Below, piece after piece: positions 24,237 through 33,600 of a stretch of 64,000 bases of DNA (the first letter of the stretch is position 1; each line of letters starts with the position of its first letter). The notes under the pieces were generated by a model that did no database searches, was not told the DNA's origin, and worked only from the letters and a program-made list of their open reading frames with translations. Source of the DNA: Methanorbis rubei (GTDB lineage: Archaea > Halobacteriota > Methanomicrobia > Methanomicrobiales > Methanocorpusculaceae). Location: assembly GCF_032714495.1 (NCBI RefSeq), contig NZ_JAWDKB010000003.1, positions 124,001 through 188,000 of the forward strand, in the 5' to 3' direction. Position numbers and translations under genes: made by a program.

Positions 24237-24490
24237 ACTCCATCCCTCAGGCTGATGGTTTCTGCGGTGCGTTCAGCGATGATCTGTCGAACCTGTTTTT
24301 TTCGGGCAAGATATTCGGTGATTGCAGTACGTTCCTCAGCTCCGGCGCGGAGCGTCGGACCGCCGCAGTCCGGACAGAGGAGAATCGGGGGATGGTCAGG
24401 GGACGGACCATCCGTCCAGTCAGAGAACGTAAACGCGGTGCCGCAGAGCGGACAACAGTAGCCGGTGAGATGATAGGTCCACTCAGTCAT
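24233..24490 (-). CDS. Small zinc-ribbon protein
   Basis: The 85-residue protein has two CxxC knuckles (GYCCPLCGTAF at 10-20 and LLCPDCGGPT at about 37-46) that would bind one zinc. A helical C-terminal tail (AITEYLARKKQVRQIIAERT) follows. Such short ribbons are common in archaeal viruses and plasmids. Its start overlaps the end of the HNH fragment by eight bases and its stop overlaps the next gene by four. Confidence 0.72.
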   Translation of the reverse strand: MTEWTYHLTGYCCPLCGTAFTFSDWTDGPSPDHPPILLCPDCGGPTLRAGAEERTAITEYLARKKQVRQIIAERTAETISLRDGV

Positions 24491-24740
24491 CAGTCTCCAC
24501 CTCGGCGTAGGTTGCCCGGCGGGTGATGCGGGAGACGGAATGACGGGAGATACCGAACTGAACCGCGAGTCGTTCCTGAGTTACCCCGCCTGCGGCATAG
24601 AGCCGGCGGATGGTTCGGACAACGTCAGGACTGAGGGCTGTGGGTTTGGCACGTTCGTTCTGGAGATGGGTGACGAGCCTGAGGTTCTGGAGTCTACAGT
24701 CGGTTTTGTTGTGGTTGATGTGGTCGATTTCAAGGGAAGC
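24483..24740 (-). pseudogene. HNH endonuclease plus HTH, lacking its N-terminus
   Basis: A minus-strand frame ending at 24483-24485 encodes LEIDHINHNKTDCRLQNLRL (from about 24734), the HNH core of phage and intron homing endonucleases. It then has VTHLQNERAKP, and a C-terminal HTH (GVTQERLAVQFGISRHSVSR). The conserved N-terminal part of such proteins is missing: beyond about 24740 the frame enters the SPFH gene, which runs the other way. The fragment is therefore truncated at a recombination junction. It has no start codon of its own that would restore the nuclease. Confidence 0.72.
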
Positions 24741-25646
24741 ATCGACCGGAACATTATCAAAGCAATCACCGGAGCAGTCAGTCAGATTGATGTGTACTGG
24801 GTCAATACCCAGCGATTTATGGACAAGTACGGCGGTTCAGCCCAGATCAGAGATCCGACGATCGATGATGATGACGCCTTTGTCAATATTCATGTACACT
24901 ACTCATACTCGTTCAAGGTAAATTCTGAGGAGATCTCGCTACAGCTCTTATTTGATGCATTTGGTTTCAATGCGGACATCTCCAAAAGAGAAATAGTGGA
25001 ACGGCTGAACAAAGACACCGAACTACAGATCGGCACGGTTCTTGCGACGGAACTGGAACGAGTGGATGAAAACGGAAAACGGGTAATGTCAGTCTTTTCC
25101 ATCAAACGGGAAAGTATCAAACTGGCAAACGCATTCTCCGCAGCATCAGACAAATCCTGTATGGAACGGTATGGAATCCACATTGTTGACATCAACAACT
25201 TCGAAGCCAAACCTGACAAAGAGTACGAGGAGATGAACCGTGCCAACGTTACCGCCGGTTCCTTTGCATCACGCGGCAGCAACCAGTATGCCAAAGCCAA
25301 TACCGGTGGTATTCAGATGCAGCAGATGCTCAATCAGAACAAAGTTCTGGAGGGAATGGCCGCAGGAGCCTCAACAGGCAACAGCGGAAGCGGGGGAATT
25401 GATGCAATGGGAACCATGATGGCAATGTCCATGATGAACCAGATGCAGCAGCAACAGCAGATGCAGTCGGGTTTCCCTATGGGGCAACCTACGGAAAAGT
25501 GCGGCAAATGCGGCGGAAACCTACTTTTCGGAGCAAAATTCTGCCCGACATGTGGTACATCAACTGTTCGAACATGTTCTTCCTGCAGTAAGGAAGTTCC
25601 TGCAAATGTGGCGTTCTGCCCGTACTGCGGGGAAAAATTAGCCTAA
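24540..25646 (+). CDS. SPFH-domain / double zinc-ribbon protein, N-terminus replaced at a junction
   Basis: From about residue 68 (24741) the frame matches SPFH/band 7 proteins of the YdjI type: VSQIDVYWVNTQRFMDKYG, the core strand block and helix, a Gln/Met-rich linker (about 275-320) and two C-terminal zinc ribbons (CGKCGGNLLFGAKFCPTCG; CSSCSKEVPANVAFCPYCG). Residues 1-67 are only the antisense of the HNH fragment and not SPFH sequence. The normal first 60-70 residues, including the membrane-proximal strands, are missing. The first ATG lacks a convincing ribosome-binding site. The protein may be non-functional or may start inside. Family members scaffold membrane microdomains; here the gene heads the zinc-ribbon operon, with a TAAGGAGGT site serving the next gene. 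Confidence 0.75.
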   Translation: MTGDTELNRESFLSYPACGIEPADGSDNVRTEGCGFGTFVLEMGDEPEVLESTVGFVVVDVVDFKGSIDRNIIKAITGAVSQIDVYWVNTQRFMDKYGGSAQIRDPTIDDDDAFVNIHVHYSYSFKVNSEEISLQLLFDAFGFNADISKREIVERLNKDTELQIGTVLATELERVDENGKRVMSVFSIKRESIKLANAFSAASDKSCMERYGIHIVDINNFEAKPDKEYEEMNRANVTAGSFASRGSNQYAKANTGGIQMQQMLNQNKVLEGMAAGASTGNSGSGGIDAMGTMMAMSMMNQMQQQQQMQSGFPMGQPTEKCGKCGGNLLFGAKFCPTCGTSTVRTCSSCSKEVPANVAFCPYCGEKLA

Positions 25647-25660
25647 GGAGGTAAAATACA

Positions 25661-25957
25661 ATGCCAATTATTAAATCAGATTCATTCTCCGGAGGTTCAT
25701 CCGGAAGCAGCTCGTCAGGTGGATATCGTCACAAAAGTCCGTTTCTGGCCCTCATATTATCATTTTTTATTCCGGGACTCGGTCAGGTGTACAACGGACA
25801 GATACTCAAAGGGATTGGATATTTTATTCTGACTGTTATTCTCGCCTTCCTGTCTGTGATAACCCTCGGACTCTTGTTTATTGTTTATTTTATCTGGTGG
25901 ATCTGGAACATATATGACGCATATCACACAGCTGTTAAAATCAACGGTGGATACTAA
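25661..25957 (+). CDS. TM2-like small membrane protein
   Basis: The 98-residue protein has a Ser/Gly-rich N-terminus, then KSPFLALILSFFIPGLGQVY, which starts the first of two helices, a turn with NGQILKGIGYF, a second hydrophobic stretch, and YDAYHTAVKINGGY. The PGLGQVYNG motif and the closing W.iyDAY pattern are those of the TM2 / DUF5683 group. The start follows TAAGGAGGTAAAATACA, a strong site, 14 bases after the SPFH stop. It is part of the SPFH operon. Confidence 0.8.
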   Translation: MPIIKSDSFSGGSSGSSSSGGYRHKSPFLALILSFFIPGLGQVYNGQILKGIGYFILTVILAFLSVITLGLLFIVYFIWWIWNIYDAYHTAVKINGGY

Positions 25958-25998
25958 GCGAAAAGATGTTCCTTTGAGCAATAAACGGAGATAAAAAC

Positions 25999-26883
25999 AT
26001 GCAAATAGATTGTCCCAAGTGCAGAAAAACCTTCGAATTTACCCATGCAGCAGATCAGTTTACCTGTCCGTACTGTGGAACGATCACCAGTCTGAACAAA
26101 GCAGATACCCTGTATCTGTACACCATGCCCTTTACGATCAACGATCAGCGTGCAAATGATGTGTTCAAAAAATGGGCTGCATCATCGGATAAAATCCATG
26201 ATCTTCTGGTAAAATGTACCGACAAACAATGGAACAAGTATTATCTTCCCGTCGGAAAGATTGTTCGTATTCTGAATGGAATGGAACAGGTATCCATTTT
26301 TTCTCTCAGTGAGAACAATTCAGTAAATCAGGATCTCCACATTGATACAATCCCTCCCGGGGAACTGCTCTTCTACGAAGGAGGAATTCTGGATGCACAG
26401 GCCATTATGCCGGATAGAGACATGAATGTTCTGCTAACCGAGTACATGGGCAAACCCAAAGAACAGGCTGTGATATTTGTACCGGTATATCACCTTCAGT
26501 ACAAATACGACGGCATGTCCTATTCCCTGCTTATCAACGGAGTGACCGGTACAGTTTATACAGATGCCTTTCCTAAAGCCACGGACGACATTTACCGTGA
26601 GTGTACTAAAAAATATCTCTATATAGGGATATTATGCGGAATTGTCGCTGGAATTATAGGTTTATTCCAGAGTACAGTCTTTAGTTATGTGAATGGTTGG
26701 CTGAATATGTCATACATTCTGGATGTGAATCCATGGTTTGCACTGCAGAACATTGTATCCTTGATTATATTCTTAGGATCCATCATTGGCGTGACCTACT
26801 TCTCCCATCGGGATGGTTCGGTTCTTCTTGATGAACTGGAAAAAAATCGTTCCTATGAGGAAAACACGGAGGCTGAAGCATGA
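25999..26883 (+). CDS. Zinc-ribbon membrane protein (SPFH operon)
   Basis: The 294-residue protein starts with a zinc ribbon (CPKCRKTFEF...FTCPYCGTIT, Cys 5, 8, 25, 28), has a soluble middle domain, and two transmembrane helices (about 205-228 and 248-272). Just before the first helix is the block YKYDGMSYSLLINGVTGTVY. The same block (YKYHGREYSVVLNGHTGNV) occurs in the next gene, so the two share a domain and probably arose by duplication. The ATGA overlap with the next gene shows coupling. The cluster resembles the bacterial YdjG-type zinc-ribbon partners of SPFH proteins; the exact role is unknown. Confidence 0.75.
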   Translation: MQIDCPKCRKTFEFTHAADQFTCPYCGTITSLNKADTLYLYTMPFTINDQRANDVFKKWAASSDKIHDLLVKCTDKQWNKYYLPVGKIVRILNGMEQVSIFSLSENNSVNQDLHIDTIPPGELLFYEGGILDAQAIMPDRDMNVLLTEYMGKPKEQAVIFVPVYHLQYKYDGMSYSLLINGVTGTVYTDAFPKATDDIYRECTKKYLYIGILCGIVAGIIGLFQSTVFSYVNGWLNMSYILDVNPWFALQNIVSLIIFLGSIIGVTYFSHRDGSVLLDELEKNRSYEENTEAEA

Positions 26884-27965
26884 ATACCGATGTAGTCCGA
26901 TCAGCATCGACTGATATGAACAGCAACGTTGAAGGTTATTTCTGTACAAACTGCGGTTCGAAACTGGTACTGAACGAAAAAGAGCCTGTTGTGTATTGCG
27001 AAAGCTGTCACAAAGCCTATGTTTCTACGAATTTTTATGGATTAGAAAAGTATGTTGCCAAAGCAAAAATTCTGGAAAAGGATGCATGGGACAGAGTAAA
27101 CCAATGGTTCAAAGAAGGAGGAGCACGAGATCTGACAACCTCAGCGGAACTTGCCAGTGTCAAAACCATGTATCTTCCATTTTGGAAAACCAAGACAGAA
27201 ACACGGACAGTTGTCTGCGGATACAATGTGTACAAAGACAATAAAGGAAACCAGAGATACGAGTTTCTTAAGCGTATGTACAAAAAAAACTATACATGGG
27301 ACGACATCGCCTGTGATGGTTCTGAATACGGAGTTCAAACCTATGACACATCGGTCCCTGTAGTTCCGTTGTTTGAGATTCAGGAACAAATTTCCCTTGT
27401 ACCGGTAACCATATCCGAATCTGATGCAAAGAAGGCCAGTACAGACGCAGTCATCGATACCGCACAAGATGATGCAGGTTCAGGGATAAGCAACGTAACG
27501 TTTCTCAGAATATTTCCCAAACTGAAGACCTTCAAACTGATATACCTCCCGTATGTTATTGTCCGTTACAAATATCATGGACGTGAGTACTCGGTTGTCC
27601 TTAATGGTCATACCGGAAATGTTGATGCTGGTACAAAACCAGGGGATAAAGGACAACAGGCCACAAACTTCAGTATTCGCTTTGGGATTGGAAGTACACT
27701 GATCGGCACAGGAATTGGTATTCTCGCATCTGAGCTGATTACGATGATATGGTGGTATTCGCTATTGGATGACTATTTATTATTCCTTCTTACCTCCGAT
27801 AGCGAACTTCTCCTTGGATTTATCCTAACAGCGGTAGTGGCAGCTATTCTAATCCTTATTGGTCGCAGCCTTCACAAGAAGAGTCTGCACATTCTTCAGT
27901 ACGGATCAGAGATCACCACCGGCAATCAGAAAACCGAATCAAAAACATCCAATGAGGTGAGATAA
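26880..27965 (+). CDS. Zinc-ribbon membrane protein, paralogue of the preceding gene
   Basis: The 361-residue protein has an N-terminal zinc ribbon (CTNCGSKL...VYCESCHKAYV, about 22-46), a soluble domain with LPFWKTKTETRTVVCGY, and the YKYHGREYSVVLNGHTGNV block (about 228-246). Two C-terminal helices follow (about 268-292 and 304-330). It overlaps the previous gene by four bases and the next starts right after its stop. It likely sits in the membrane with the ribbon in the cytoplasm and assembles with the SPFH protein. Confidence 0.75.
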   Translation: MNTDVVRSASTDMNSNVEGYFCTNCGSKLVLNEKEPVVYCESCHKAYVSTNFYGLEKYVAKAKILEKDAWDRVNQWFKEGGARDLTTSAELASVKTMYLPFWKTKTETRTVVCGYNVYKDNKGNQRYEFLKRMYKKNYTWDDIACDGSEYGVQTYDTSVPVVPLFEIQEQISLVPVTISESDAKKASTDAVIDTAQDDAGSGISNVTFLRIFPKLKTFKLIYLPYVIVRYKYHGREYSVVLNGHTGNVDAGTKPGDKGQQATNFSIRFGIGSTLIGTGIGILASELITMIWWYSLLDDYLLFLLTSDSELLLGFILTAVVAAILILIGRSLHKKSLHILQYGSEITTGNQKTESKTSNEVR

Positions 27966-28580
27966 ATGGCACTAAAAGCACTTTCCTGCCCGGAATGCGG
28001 ACATGAGATAACAGGGGAAACAGGTTTTGGTGTGGTACTGGAGTGTCCCAACAACCATTATGTAGGCGTCTCCCGCGATACACATGACGTGTACTCTGTC
28101 CCAACCCAGCTGGTAAAACCCAGTGGGCTTGATCCCAAGAAGGGAAGACTGATATTTCTTCCATTCTGGGGATTTAACGTATTCATCAATGTACGTGATC
28201 GGAAGATTCAGGGAGGCGGACTTTGGAGACTGTTTTCCGGACAGAAACTCCTAAGCGGCGATTGTGCGATGTACGTCTGTGCCGCACAACTCCCGGACGA
28301 CGACGTGGATGAACTCAGCAAACACTACTCTCTCAACACTCCTCCTGGCTCTTCCAACCTGGAGGACAGTTATCGGGATGATTTTGAAAAACTTCCCGTC
28401 TTTATCGATGAGAATACTGCATTCCAGCATGCCGAGTTCATTTTTCTCAAAAATGAGTTCGACGTCTCAGGAACATTGCAGTGGATAGACTACACCTTTG
28501 AATTCAAAGAGTTCGGTCTTGTTTATCTGCCGTTCTACATGGACACCAAGCGAAAAGATACTTACCATCAGATCATCTAA
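27966..28580 (+). CDS. Soluble zinc-ribbon protein of the SPFH operon
   Basis: The 204-residue protein begins with CPECGHEI (Cys 8 and 11) and a second half-site at ECPNNHYVG (Cys 28 with His 31), so the ribbon is altered (CxxC plus CxxxH). It lacks transmembrane helices. The segments LIFLPFWGFNVFINV and EFGLVYLPFY resemble the strand that precedes the membrane part in the two larger ribbon proteins. It appears to be the soluble third member of that set. Confidence 0.7.
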   Translation: MALKALSCPECGHEITGETGFGVVLECPNNHYVGVSRDTHDVYSVPTQLVKPSGLDPKKGRLIFLPFWGFNVFINVRDRKIQGGGLWRLFSGQKLLSGDCAMYVCAAQLPDDDVDELSKHYSLNTPPGSSNLEDSYRDDFEKLPVFIDENTAFQHAEFIFLKNEFDVSGTLQWIDYTFEFKEFGLVYLPFYMDTKRKDTYHQII

Positions 28581-28597
28581 AAGGGTTATACATTACT

Positions 28598-29077
28598 ATG
28601 CAGATTGATGGAAAAAGCGTTGCTGTTGCCGCAACATGTATCCTTCTCGGACTTTGTTGCGGTGTTCTCCTCACCCTCTTCCTTGTGCCTTGGGGTGCGG
28701 AAAATCATACAACCTTCGATTTTTTGGAACAGAAAAACACTCCAGAACCGGTGATAGGAACATGGTTTGGCTCCACCTCTTTTGCCGGAATTTTTACTCT
28801 CCAATCAACCCTCGTTTTTTATGATGATCAGTCCGGTAATGTGGTGTATGAACTCAGTTCTCCTTTGGTATCTGTACAGAAAACCGGTTTTGACTTCACT
28901 TGGGAAAAAACGGATGAACAAACTTACACTGCAAAAAATTCGGTTTTTGTCATGCCGTACTCCCTTTCGGACGGAAAACATACACTGAAGACCATCCTCA
29001 ATCCTTCAATCATCGGAATGTCAGATCTGGATGTTCTTTCCATTGATCTCCGATATGTAAAACAGAATGCCGGATAG
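28598..29077 (+). CDS. Membrane-anchored beta-rich protein, end of the SPFH operon
   Basis: The 159-residue protein has one N-terminal helix (about 6-30, VAVAATCILLGLCCGVLLTL) and an outward domain of beta strands starting PVIGTWFGSTSFAGIFTLQS. It ends in ISIDLRYVKQ-like strands (LDVLSIDLRYVKQNAG). The G-T-W-x-G start and regular strand pattern resemble lipocalin-like domains of methanogen surface proteins. It lies 17 bases after the previous gene on the same strand. Confidence 0.65.
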   Translation: MQIDGKSVAVAATCILLGLCCGVLLTLFLVPWGAENHTTFDFLEQKNTPEPVIGTWFGSTSFAGIFTLQSTLVFYDDQSGNVVYELSSPLVSVQKTGFDFTWEKTDEQTYTAKNSVFVMPYSLSDGKHTLKTILNPSIIGMSDLDVLSIDLRYVKQNAG

Positions 29078-29101
29078 AGGAAAGGATATCTTTTCTGTAA
29101 A

Positions 29102-29677
29102 ATGTCGAAATCAATGGGCACTCCCGAAGAAGACCTCAGGATTCTTCGGGAGATGCTCGTTCCTGAGATGATCCTTGAACCGGACACCGGTACCGACGGT
29201 AAGCCCCGTATAAAACTCACCGATCCGGACAATCCAAACACCTGTGTTACGATTACCGGCCTGCTTCCGCATACGATCGCGGTAAAATCCGATGCTGTTC
29301 CATGTACCGGCAGATGTTTTCAAAGCAGCAGGGGTGAGGCGAAACGTTCGGACTACATTCTTATCTGCGCCGGAGAGAAGGAGAGATGGGTTGTCTTCAT
29401 CGAACTGAAGGGGTCGATGAAGTATGCGTCCCTGCACGGGGTTGCAAGCCAGCTGCTTGGTTCACGCTGTTTTTTTGAGTATGTACGGTTCACCGGCAGG
29501 ATGTTTTGGGAGTGTCCGGATTTTCTGAGTGCGTATGCGGAGCGGTATGTGGTGTTTCCCCGATCGTCGAGGAGGAGTGAGGGGTGTTCTGATATGAGGT
29601 GTATGGAGGCTCTCGGGGTGATTGAGGTACGGAGGATAGGGGAGAGGATGGGGGTGCGGTTTCGGAGGATGGTGTAG
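29102..29677 (+). CDS. PD-(D/E)XK nuclease-like protein
   Basis: The 191-residue protein carries the sequence RSDYILIC (Asp84), then WVVFIELKGS (Glu101, Lys103). This is the spacing of a PD-(D/E)XK active site, followed by GVASQLLGSRCFFEYV, the helix usual in small restriction-like nucleases. The C-terminal part is basic (many Arg). It starts 24 bases after the SPFH operon but looks different in kind and stands at the edge of the defence island. The nuclease call rests on these motifs only. Confidence 0.6.
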   Translation: MSKSMGTPEEDLRILREMLVPEMILEPDTGTDGKPRIKLTDPDNPNTCVTITGLLPHTIAVKSDAVPCTGRCFQSSRGEAKRSDYILICAGEKERWVVFIELKGSMKYASLHGVASQLLGSRCFFEYVRFTGRMFWECPDFLSAYAERYVVFPRSSRRSEGCSDMRCMEALGVIEVRRIGERMGVRFRRMV

Positions 29678-29845
29678 GGATATGCGTTTTCATATTCTTT
29701 TGAGAATAGAAAGAAAAATCCTCTACATCATATGAGCAGAACTGGAAATCGATAGATGAAAAGTGTCCAGGGTAGAACACGATCAAGAATAGACGAATAC
29801 ACGCAACTTTAATCCTTCTCTAAACAATACATACACGTAACAACC

Positions 29846-30550
29846 ATGATTTCATCACCTTTATGGGATAAATTTACTCACATAATCGCACTTGACACGG
29901 AAACATCTGGGTTAGACCCAAAAAATGACAGAATAATTGAGTTAGCCGCAATCTCAGTAGATGAACAGGGAATACAAACAAAACTCAATACATATATCCA
30001 ACTTCCAGTTGCCCTTCCCCTATCTCAGAAAACCATCGAACTCACGGGAATTACGCGAGATTTTTTGCAGAGAGAAGGAGTGACTGAACAAGAAGCAGCT
30101 GCTTCTTTTGTTGCCATGATCCAAAAGATGAATCGAGTACTATTTATTGCCCATAATGCTCAATTTGATCTCTGTTTTCTTCAGGAATTTCTAAAACGAA
30201 ACGGACATTCCTTACCGGAGGGATGGGGAATAATTGACACACTGACTGTATTTCGAGATCGAAAATCCTACCCAAACAAATTGTCTGATGCCATAAAATA
30301 TTATGAACTTCAAAATGTACAGAACACGCACTCAGCTCTGACCGATGCATATGCAGTACATGCAGTCTTCAACGCAATGCAACAGGAACAGAACAATCTG
30401 CATGAATACCTGAATCTAATCGGCGTATATACTGAATATGAATTGTTTGGTTGGGAAATATCTGGTTTGGAATACTGGGGCCAAACGATTGATGACGAAA
30501 TCTATCATACTCTCCCGGAAATAAGAAAACGATGCCTGGAAAAAGAATAA
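29846..30550 (+). CDS. DnaQ-like DEDDh 3'-5' exonuclease
   Basis: The 234-residue protein has all catalytic motifs of DEDDh exonucleases: IIALDTETSGLD (Asp17, Glu19), FIAHNAQFDLCFL (Asp108) and THSALTDA (His162, Asp167). It resembles the epsilon subunit and stand-alone exonucleases of bacteria and is rare in archaea. The C-terminal 50 residues are unassigned. It converges on the reverse transcriptase gene with 117 bases between the ends. It may work in defence or repair; no partner is fused. Confidence 0.9.
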   Translation: MISSPLWDKFTHIIALDTETSGLDPKNDRIIELAAISVDEQGIQTKLNTYIQLPVALPLSQKTIELTGITRDFLQREGVTEQEAAASFVAMIQKMNRVLFIAHNAQFDLCFLQEFLKRNGHSLPEGWGIIDTLTVFRDRKSYPNKLSDAIKYYELQNVQNTHSALTDAYAVHAVFNAMQQEQNNLHEYLNLIGVYTEYELFGWEISGLEYWGQTIDDEIYHTLPEIRKRCLEKE

Positions 30551-30667
30551 TTAAGAATATCTATTTATCCTGTTTATTGTAACAAACAATTTAATTACGA
30601 TCAATTCGACCCGGAAATAGACCGCAATTTGAGTTAAATTGCAAGACATGGATTGTTCTGATATTCT

Positions 30668-33600
30668 CTAGTTATGTTTATGGCGCATGACCACTTTTGC
30701 GGAGTTGAAACCTGGAGGCAGCGCCTTAAAAGAATCATCTGTTTTATCATACCCATGAGACTGGAACTTTGCCAAAGCTTCAATATCCAGATCGCCGGCA
30801 AGAAGCGTACAATTCACCCCACCGCCAACCTGCATCATATTTTTCAGTTCATGTTTTGTTGGCCGAAGAATACGCGAACATCCAAACTCTGACGTGTTCG
30901 AATACACCACGTAACAATGAACATCCCTCACGACAGAGTCCAGAATGTCCATAAAATAGTGGATATCCTTATTGAACGAACAGGCAATAAGGTAATCAAG
31001 TTCTGAACGGAACAATGCCCGATGCTGAATATCTGCAAGCTCAAAACAGTTGTACACTGTAAACTGAGCTTTTCTCCACTTATAGAGATGATATACATGA
31101 GAATTCAGATTCGGAAGAGAATAACCATAATTTTCTAACTGGAATATCTCCCCCGGAGCATAATGATTCTTCACTCTTAGGGATACACAACAGGATTTAT
31201 ACAAATTTTTCACTTGGAATGGTAGCAGTGCTGCAGTCAGATTAAAGGCAATACACCGGTTCTCATTCGTTTTATCGAGAGACAAAGAGTGAGGGGCCTG
31301 ACAATCAAACACGTACTCTAAACCAAATATCAAACCAATTTGATGCTGTTTTGACCACTGTGCTAACTTTGGGAGCCAGTAGTGGGGAATTGCACATTCC
31401 GGAAAAATAACGAGATCGCACTTATCATCAACTGCCGCATTTAACACGCGTGATATCTCCAGCCAGCGTTCTAGAGAGATATCAGGAGCCAATTCCTGAG
31501 GAGCATGACACTTTTCATATCGTTCTTCGGAAATACGAAGATTGGCAAGACCAATGCGAATCTTACCCTTCATCTTTGGATCCCGTGAATCATCTGATGT
31601 AATGGTAATTTTTGTGGGATGTACAACCTTCATATCAGTAAACTGTACAGATGGCAAAGAACTGATCTTTACATTGGAAAAAGACGAATCCGCCCAACCC
31701 TTAAATGTTTTAAGTAGAAATTCATGATTTGCTTTCTGCATATAACAGCATTTCAACTCTTCGCAATCGAAGGCATTCGGGTTACCAGCAGGACAATCAG
31801 TTAAATTATGCTCTGTTTTGAGAGAGGATAACGCATAGAACAACTGATACTCATATAAATGAATGAATCTTGGAGAGAGATCTAATTTACCAGCGTCAAG
31901 TTCAGGATTCTTTAGCAGATCAGTGTTGAACACGTCAATATCAAGAAGATCACCATCATACTCCTTCAGATAGTTCAGAAGAGGATAAATCACATACTGC
32001 TGGGGAAACAAATTGGTAGAACGGAATCTATCTGCCAATGCATTAAGCCCATTGATGTCAATTGAATTGATATTTTTCGGAGAATATAGCTCCGAAATAT
32101 CAGAAAAACGCCCTGCTCGTTCTTTTCTATCCTTTTCTGAAAATAGAGATAAGGGAATTGCAACCGAGAGTTTGAGATATTGTATTAATGTTGATAACAA
32201 GCGTTTCTTTAACTCACCAAACAGATTGTTTTCATTTTTTGAACGAGATTTTTTGTTGCCAAAATCATATGCACATTCCAAACGGGAAATCTGCCCGAGT
32301 AACTCATCGTACATCTTACAGGCTTCCTGGATCTGCTCCTCCTTTTTTGAGAAAAGGAGTAAACAAAACACCTTTTCCCATACGCGGGTATAGGTAAGAT
32401 AATTGTTTCCGCGAAGGTCTCGGAACATGTTTTTGGTAAACTCATCAATCTTTGGAATAGGTTTACTACAAAGAGAAATATGGGACAACTGTTTTGAGAG
32501 AGTAATGGAAAACTTCGAATTGTCCACCATCAATTTCTTCAGATTTCTTAGTTTATGGGTGGATCCATCAGCAAACACCAGTTGATGCATCCCGGTATCC
32601 TGACTTTCTAAGACCGACTCTTTAGGAAGATACTGGAAGACACTGGCATTTTCCTGAATTTTTTTCAGGAATAGCCGCAGTATTGCAGTAGAATGATCAG
32701 GATCGACATGATAGAGCATAACCTTGTCATTCTGCACAGTAATTCTGGGAATTTCAAATCTGAGGTCACAGAGTCGATAAACGATATCTTTACCATTTTC
32801 TAAATCAGGAAGTCGTCTCCATTTCAAATCGCACTGGACAGACCCTCCACTAAAATCAGATAAAATTCCAGCATCCACAAATAATTTCTCTAAAATATTT
32901 CGTTTTGAGCAATCATTGGAAACAGATGAAGCCGCATCTCCACCACATCTCGGTTCTGCCAGAACAAAAATGCAGTCATCCACATATCTCCCATAATAAC
33001 GTGGTCGAATGCATTCCAGGACTTTTTTATCAAACCATTTTAAATGCCAGTTCGCAAGAATTCCTGATGAGTACATGCCAATAGGAAGAACATGTCTCAG
33101 ACCATGTTCTTTAATCGTGACATGGGTTACATCCGTGTAGATACTTATTTTATCATAATATTTTTCATGAATTTTCTCCAAAATATCAGTTAATATGGAT
33201 GCAACACGATAATTTCCCTTAAATTTCGGACTGTTTTTTAACTCTTGCAAAAACTCTCTGATCTCCCCAAAATCACCCTCGATGTGATAGAAAAATTGTG
33301 TAAAATCCAAAGTCAGTATATCTACAATATCATCCTTTTCGACAGCCTCAACAGCACATTTCATGGCATTGTTTCTCCATGCAGTATACTGCTTGGCATA
33401 CATCTTCATGAGATGACCGCTTGCATCACGTTCTTTTCTCTCATGGAGAATTTCATGAACTCTATTTCCAAAACAATGGTCACTGAGTTTTTCATCGAGA
33501 TATACTCCGACTTTCATTATCCAGAGTACGTCCAGTAACATTAGTGGTATTGGAATATTACTATGGTAATTTACTCCATGCCAATAGTATGTTTCAGATG

